From Dehalococcoidia bacterium (GTDB lineage: Bacteria; Chloroflexota; Dehalococcoidia; GIF9; UBA5629): a stretch of DNA of 23,079 nucleotides. The DNA is taken from positions 1 through 23,079 of the forward strand of contig QYPU01000003.1 of assembly GCA_007280145.1 (NCBI GenBank). The letters are read 5' to 3'. The position numbers were made by a program, and so were the translations under genes. This document shows, one piece after another, positions 23,001-23,079 of this stretch. Within the stretch, counting starts at the first letter, position 1. Each line of letters begins with the position of its first letter. The notes beneath the pieces are model-generated. The model did not search any database and was not told where the DNA came from. It saw nothing but the letters and a program-made list of their open reading frames with translations.

Positions 23001-23079
23001 CATTCTGGTGAGCCTGGTGAGCCAAAGCCCTGAGTGCAGCGAAGGGGCAGCGAAGAATCCCTGGCTCAGGGTAAACTCC
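23001..23079 (+). repeat. Short interspersed intergenic repeat, truncated by the window edge
   Basis: The stretch has no coding signal but layered repeats: a nine-base tandem CTGGTGAGC (23005-23013 and 23014-23022), an inverted repeat CCCTGAG/CTCAGGG (23028-23034 and 23065-23071), and CATTCTGG with GCAGCGAAGAATCC. The last two resemble the widespread environmental repeat that reads GATTCTTCGCTGC...CTCAG...AATGACA on the other strand, which I recognise from Chloroflexota and other genomes. It may continue past 23079. The 22888-23000 part of the gap shows nothing definite. Confidence 0.5.

Noticed and set aside
1..23079. Mobile element, toxin-antitoxin, phage-defence or CRISPR system
   Set aside because: No transposase, integrase, nuclease, toxin-like gene pair or regular spacer array is visible; the window reads as ordinary metabolic and signalling chromosome.

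Overview
The window looks like chromosome of an anaerobic bacterium, most likely Chloroflexota of the Dehalococcoidia type. This is an inference from gene content: a tandem pair of PAC2-family proteins, CoA-ester and biotin-carrier genes, a 4-hydroxybutyryl-CoA dehydratase, a cobalamin-dependent radical SAM protein, frequent TTG and GTG starts, and a short interspersed repeat at the right edge. No ribosomal RNA, tRNA, CRISPR array, transposase or phage gene was seen.

Left third (1-8169), CoA-ester metabolism. A leftward gene set runs ADP-forming acyl-CoA synthetase alpha subunit, biotin carrier protein, carboxyltransferase, 3-hydroxyacyl-CoA dehydrogenase, and a second carboxyltransferase cut by the left edge. 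Divergent from it, across a 337-base promoter region, lie 4-hydroxybutyryl-CoA dehydratase (abfD, with its iron-sulfur ligands intact) and an enoyl-CoA hydratase. Three of these enzymes form a continuous route from 4-hydroxybutyryl-CoA through crotonyl-CoA and 3-hydroxybutyryl-CoA to acetoacetyl-CoA. The synthetase may supply the CoA ester. The biotin enzymes suggest a linked carboxylation or decarboxylation. No biotin carboxylase, membrane decarboxylase subunit or ATP-grasp beta subunit is in view.

Middle (8170-14220), small accessory genes. These are two adjacent PAC2 proteins, a double zinc-ribbon membrane protein, a YfcE-type phosphodiesterase next to a PrsW/YhfC-like membrane protein, an overlapping pair of small envelope-type proteins (single-span protein plus YtxH family), and an AI-2E/PerM family transporter. 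Several have recognisable promoters of their own.

Right part (14221-18171), a signalling operon: a soluble histidine kinase with four PAS domains, a stand-alone Rcp1-like receiver, and a receiver-GGDEF diguanylate cyclase whose start overlaps the preceding stop. Three of the PAS domains come from tandem duplication that is still visible in the DNA. The layout suggests one kinase feeding two outputs, one of them cyclic di-GMP.

Right end (18187-23079): a leftward cobalamin-binding radical SAM protein of the DUF4070/HpnP type with a good promoter of its own, then leftward full-length uvrA, then a truncated interspersed repeat. The most notable points are the 4-hydroxybutyrate module, a compact 58-base three-way-junction element at 1807-1864, and the PAS duplication with its branched signalling output.
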